The position numbers and the translations under genes were made by a program. This document shows, piece after piece, positions 6,441 to 8,990 of a stretch of DNA of 8,990 bases; position 1 is the first letter of the stretch, and every line of letters begins with the position of its first letter. Source of the DNA: Emcibacter sp. (GTDB lineage Bacteria; Pseudomonadota; Alphaproteobacteria; Sphingomonadales; Emcibacteraceae). Where the stretch lies: positions 1 to 8,990 of the forward strand of contig JALUWZ010000134.1 in NCBI GenBank assembly GCA_027019205.1, given 5' to 3'. The notes under the pieces are model-generated. The model saw nothing but the letters and a program-made list of their open reading frames with translations. It did no database searches and was not told where the DNA came from.

Positions 6441-7690
6441 TCGGGTATAACATCCAGTCCAATAATTTCATCATATGTCGGGCGCGGGCGCACAATGGCA
6501 AAGTCGCCGCCCTTTACCAGCACCTCCGGCACCAGTGGCCGGGTGTTATAGGTCGATGACATCACCGCACCGTAAGCCCCGGCGGACCTGATCATTACCA
6601 GATCGCCGCTTTTCAGTTCCGGCAATTCGCGCGCCCGGGCAAAGGTATCGCCAGTCTCACATATCGGCCCGACCACATCATAGCTTACCATGGGGCCAGA
6701 TGATTCCACAGCGGGGACAATCTCGTGATAGGCATCATACAGACTTGGTCTTACCAAATCGTTCATGGCTGCATCAATGATCAGGAATTTCCGGTCCGCG
6801 CCCTGCTTGACATAAATGACCCTTGCAACCAGAATCCCGGCATTGCCAACCAGCAGCCGACCCGGCTCAATAAGAATCCGGCAGCCGAGCGGCCCGATGA
6901 TGCGCCTGACCATCGCGCCATATTCCAGCGGCAGGGGCGGCTTGGTCGATGCCCGGTCATAGGGAATGCCGAGGCCGCCGCCAAGGTCCAGCACCGATAT
7001 ATCATGACCATCCGCCCGAAGCTCCCCGACAAGACTGACGACCCGCCGGAAGGCCTGCGCGAACGGCTCAAGATCGGTCAGTTGGGAGCCAATATGAATA
7101 TCAACCCCCTGCACCCGGATAGCGGGCAATGCCGCCGCATCAGCATATATCTGCCGGGCGCGGCTAAGCGGAATGCCAAATTTATTCTCCGACTTGCCGG
7201 TCGAAATCTTGGCATGGGTCCGGGCATCGACATCCGGGTTAATGCGAAAGGCTATCGCCGCCACCCTGCCCATAGACAGCGCCACCCGGTTCAGCTCCTG
7301 CACCTCCGCGACTGATTCAACATTGAACTGGAATATCCCCTGTTCAAGGGCATAGGCCATTTCCTGTGCGGTTTTGGCCACCCCGGAAAATACTATTTTT
7401 TCCGCCGGGATACCCGCCGCCAGCGCCCGGCGCAATTCACCGCCGGATACCACATCGGCCCCGGACCCCTCTTTGGCCAACGTTTTGAGGACCGCCTGAT
7501 TACTGTTGGCCTTGACCGAATAGCATAACAGAAAGTCATCCCCGGGAAAGGCCTCGCAAAAGACATTATAATGGCGGATCAGGGTTGCGGTTGAATAGCA
7601 GTAGAACGGCGTGCCGACCTCTCCGGCAATCCTGCTTAACGGCAGGTCTTCTGCATGTATCTCCCCCTGACGATAGCCGAAATAATCCAT
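6422..7690 (-). CDS. lysA: diaminopimelate decarboxylase
   Basis: LysA removes CO2 from meso-diaminopimelate to give L-lysine, the last step of the DAP pathway, in the cytoplasm with pyridoxal phosphate. The 422-residue length is normal. K60 in CYSVKAN is the Schiff-base lysine. HIGSQ (199-203), the phosphate-binding GGGLGIPY (237-244), EPGR (275-278), CETGD with the catalytic cysteine (344-348) and GAYG (371-374) are all present, so the enzyme should be active. The ATG at 7690 gives the usual N-terminus; the ribosome site is only a purine-rich AGAAAGAAAG. It follows lptM by 33 bases, 15 of which come from a tandem duplication, and overlaps the start of the DUF4175 gene. No lysine riboswitch fits in the short gap, so control probably comes from upstream of argH. 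Confidence 0.96.
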   Translation of the reverse strand: MDYFGYRQGEIHAEDLPLSRIAGEVGTPFYCYSTATLIRHYNVFCEAFPGDDFLLCYSVKANSNQAVLKTLAKEGSGADVVSGGELRRALAAGIPAEKIVFSGVAKTAQEMAYALEQGIFQFNVESVAEVQELNRVALSMGRVAAIAFRINPDVDARTHAKISTGKSENKFGIPLSRARQIYADAAALPAIRVQGVDIHIGSQLTDLEPFAQAFRRVVSLVGELRADGHDISVLDLGGGLGIPYDRASTKPPLPLEYGAMVRRIIGPLGCRILIEPGRLLVGNAGILVARVIYVKQGADRKFLIIDAAMNDLVRPSLYDAYHEIVPAVESSGPMVSYDVVGPICETGDTFARARELPELKSGDLVMIRSAGAYGAVMSSTYNTRPLVPEVLVKGGDFAIVRPRPTYDEIIGLDVIPEWLDQT

Positions 7691-7700
7691 ATTCTTTCTT

Positions 7701-7730
7701 TCTGTGGCTCAGGAATCTGTGGCTCAGGAA
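7701..7730. repeat. perfect 15-base tandem duplication at the end of lptM
   Basis: TCTGTGGCTCAGGAA occurs twice back to back (7701-7715 and 7716-7730) with no mismatch. On the minus strand each copy carries an in-frame TGA, so the lptM stop is repeated 15 bases later and the protein is unchanged. The extra copy lengthens the lptM-lysA gap from 18 to 33 bases. Confidence 0.95.
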
Positions 7731-7843
7731 TCTCTGGCCGGTTTTTCATAGCCCGGCGGCGGCAGCAGGTCGCCGCGCTTGCCGCATGACGCCACCCCGA
7801 GGCATATAAGCCCGATCACAAGGATAATAACTGATTTCCGCAT
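7724..7843 (-). CDS. lptM: small LptM-like (YifL) outer-membrane lipoprotein
   Basis: This 39-residue protein has a basic start (MRK), a hydrophobic signal (residues 4-16) and a lipobox VASC with C20 as the lipidated residue. The mature part starts CGKRGDLLPPP, which matches the short LptM/YifL family (E. coli CGQKGPLY-type). In E. coli LptM binds LptD and helps it mature in the LPS export complex; carrying that role over is inference. The ATG at 7843 is chosen because it gives a proper signal peptide and has an AAGGA site 7 bases upstream. A longer reading from 7921 would place an unrelated basic stretch ahead of the signal and overlap argH. It lies 10 bases after argH and 33 before lysA. 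The position beside a lysine/DAP gene echoes E. coli, where it is next to dapF. The protein is easily missed because of its size. Confidence 0.85.
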   Translation of the reverse strand: MRKSVIILVIGLICLGVASCGKRGDLLPPPGYEKPARDS

Positions 7844-7850
7844 GGTTTTT

Positions 7851-7856
7851 TCCTTA
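7851..7856 (-). promoter_or_regulatory. lptM: ribosome binding site of lptM overlapping the argH stop
   Basis: TAAGGA on the minus strand contains both the argH stop (TAA, 7856-7854) and an AAGGA ribosome site, 7 bases from the lptM ATG. The ribosome finishing argH would be placed at the lptM start. This decides the 39-residue start over the longer frame. Confidence 0.75.
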
Positions 7857-8990
7857 AGCCCTGATCCGCTGCCGTGCCGCTTTGACCTGATGCCGCACCT
7901 GTTCCGGGGCGGTGCCGCCAAAGCTTACCCGGCTTGCCACCGAACTTTCCACATCCAGCACCGAGAAAACATCTTTGGTAATCCCGCTCTCCACCCCCTG
8001 CATTTCATCGAGGGTCAGACCGTCGAGATCACAGCCCTTGCCTTCCGCCAGCGCCACCAGAGAGCCTGTGACATGATGGGCTTTGCGGAACGGCATATCC
8101 AGCACCCGCACCAGCCAGTCGGCAAGGTCGGTCGCGGTGATAAAACCGTTTTCGGTCGCCGCTTTCATGGCATCGCGCTTCACCGTCATATCCTCAACCA
8201 TGCCGGTCATGGCGGCGATAATCAGAGAGAAGGCATTGGCGGCGTCAAAGGTCGCCTCCTTGTCCTCCTGCATATCCTTGCTATAGGCAAGCGGCAGTCC
8301 CTTCATCACAATCAGCAGACTGTTGAGGGCGCCGATGATACGCCCGGCCTTGGCCCGGCATAATTCCGCCGCATCAGGATTGCGTTTCTGCGGCATGATT
8401 GACGAGCCGGTGGTGAATTTATCGCTCAAGCCAACAAAATTGAACTGGGCCGAGGACCACAGGACGATTTCCTCGGCAAGGCGCGAGACATGGGTTGCCG
8501 AGATTGCCGCCGCAGTCAGGAACTCAAGGGCAAAATCCCGGTCCGATACACTGTCGAGACTGTTGGCGGTCGGGCCTCTGAAATCCAGCGCCTCTGCCGT
8601 CTGAAAACGGTCAATCGGGAATGAGGTTCCGGCAAGCGCCGCCGCCCCGAGCGGGCATTCATTGAGCCGCGCCCGGGCGTCGCGCAACCGGTCCCGGTCG
8701 CGGGTGAACATCTCGAAATAGGCCAGCAGATGATGGCCGAAGCTTATCGGCTGGGCCGCCTGCAAATGGGTAAAGCCCGGCAGGATAACATCGGCATTCT
8801 GTTCCGCCTTTGTCACCAGCGCCGTCTGGAGGCCCTTCAGGGCCTGATCCATCTGGTCAATGGCGTCGCGGACCCACAGCTTGAAATCGGTCGCCACCTG
8901 ATCATTGCGCGAACGCGCGGTATGCAGCCGCCCGGCAGCATCGCCAATGATTTCGGCCAGCCGTGATTCCACATGCATGTGAATATCTTC
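7854..8990 (-). CDS. argH: argininosuccinate lyase, 5' end cut by the window edge
   Basis: ArgH splits argininosuccinate into arginine and fumarate, the last step of arginine synthesis, as a cytoplasmic tetramer. 378 residues are visible, starting within the conserved EDIHMHVE block. The frame stays open to the right edge, so the true start is outside; about 80-90 residues are missing against the usual 457-465. Present are LHTARSRNDQVATD (visible residues 22-35), GFTHLQAAQP with the catalytic T-H pair (74-75), and the fumarate lyase signature GSSIMPQKRNP (195-205) with the catalytic serine loop. The ATG at 8978 is internal, not the start. It leads a run of minus-strand genes (argH, lptM, lysA, DUF4175). 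Any promoter lies beyond the window. Confidence 0.97.
   Translation of the reverse strand, partial: EDIHMHVESRLAEIIGDAAGRLHTARSRNDQVATDFKLWVRDAIDQMDQALKGLQTALVTKAEQNADVILPGFTHLQAAQPISFGHHLLAYFEMFTRDRDRLRDARARLNECPLGAAALAGTSFPIDRFQTAEALDFRGPTANSLDSVSDRDFALEFLTAAAISATHVSRLAEEIVLWSSAQFNFVGLSDKFTTGSSIMPQKRNPDAAELCRAKAGRIIGALNSLLIVMKGLPLAYSKDMQEDKEATFDAANAFSLIIAAMTGMVEDMTVKRDAMKAATENGFITATDLADWLVRVLDMPFRKAHHVTGSLVALAEGKGCDLDGLTLDEMQGVESGITKDVFSVLDVESSVASRVSFGGTAPEQVRHQVKAARQRIRA

Noticed and set aside
6725..7315. A 196-codon plus-strand frame opposite lysA
   Set aside because: lysA is complete with all catalytic motifs on the other strand. This frame has no recognisable feature.
7691..7723. A possible lysine riboswitch before lysA
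   Set aside because: The gap is 33 bases, about half of it a tandem duplicate, far too short for a riboswitch.
7844..7921. A longer start for the lptM gene at 7921
   Set aside because: It would put 26 basic residues before the signal peptide, overlap argH, and ignore the AAGGA site placed 7 bases before the ATG at 7843.
7779..8363. A 194-codon His-rich plus-strand frame over argH
   Set aside because: It is antisense to the conserved argH sequence, including its 3' part, and has no domain signal.
1..8990. Mobile element, prophage, CRISPR, tRNA or defence genes
   Set aside because: No transposase, integrase, spaced direct repeats, tRNA-like fold or nuclease gene is visible; the genes are all core-type.

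Overview
The window looks like a stretch of alphaproteobacterial chromosome. Four things point there: a CpdR-type single-domain response regulator, a TIGR02302/DUF4175 membrane protein (a family described from alphaproteobacteria), a protein with an N-terminal MJ0042-type zinc ribbon and a DUF3426-like C-terminus beside ftsEX, and the order argH - small lipoprotein - lysA. I cannot name the genus. The order could be one of the less-studied ones (Kordiimonadales, Emcibacterales, Sneathiellales or Rhodospirillales-like), but that is a guess. I see no mobile element, CRISPR array, tRNA or rRNA.

Layout. (1) Positions 1-2979, minus strand: a tight four-gene operon read ftsE, ftsX, ydcF-like (DUF218), plsC-like. 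plsC runs off the left edge. Junctions are a 4-base overlap, 10 bases and 6 bases, so the genes are probably co-transcribed. (2) Positions 2980-3173: a divergent promoter region. (3) Positions 3174-4441, plus strand: the zinc-ribbon/DUF3426 protein, then cpdR. (4) Positions 4442-4487: a short convergent gap with a weak bulged hairpin. (5) Positions 4488-8990, minus strand: argH (start beyond the right edge), lptM, lysA and the DUF4175 gene, closely packed or overlapping. No gene-free stretch exceeds 300 bases.

How the genes fit together. The left half concerns the envelope and cell cycle. FtsEX couples ATP hydrolysis to peptidoglycan hydrolase control at the septum. The DUF218 and PlsC proteins belong to envelope and phospholipid metabolism. 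The zinc-ribbon protein resembles Caulobacter ZitP, a polar organiser, and CpdR is the phospho-switch that controls ClpXP proteolysis of cell-cycle regulators. The right half holds the last step of arginine synthesis (argH), a small LptM-like lipoprotein linked to LptD assembly, the last step of lysine synthesis (lysA), and a membrane protein of unknown function.

Nothing here looks like a wholly new system. The items most worth a second look are the ZitP-like gene between ftsEX and cpdR, an FtsE with a long repeat-bearing C-terminal tail, a DUF4175 protein that lacks the family's usual tail, and a perfect 15-base tandem duplication over the lptM stop codon.
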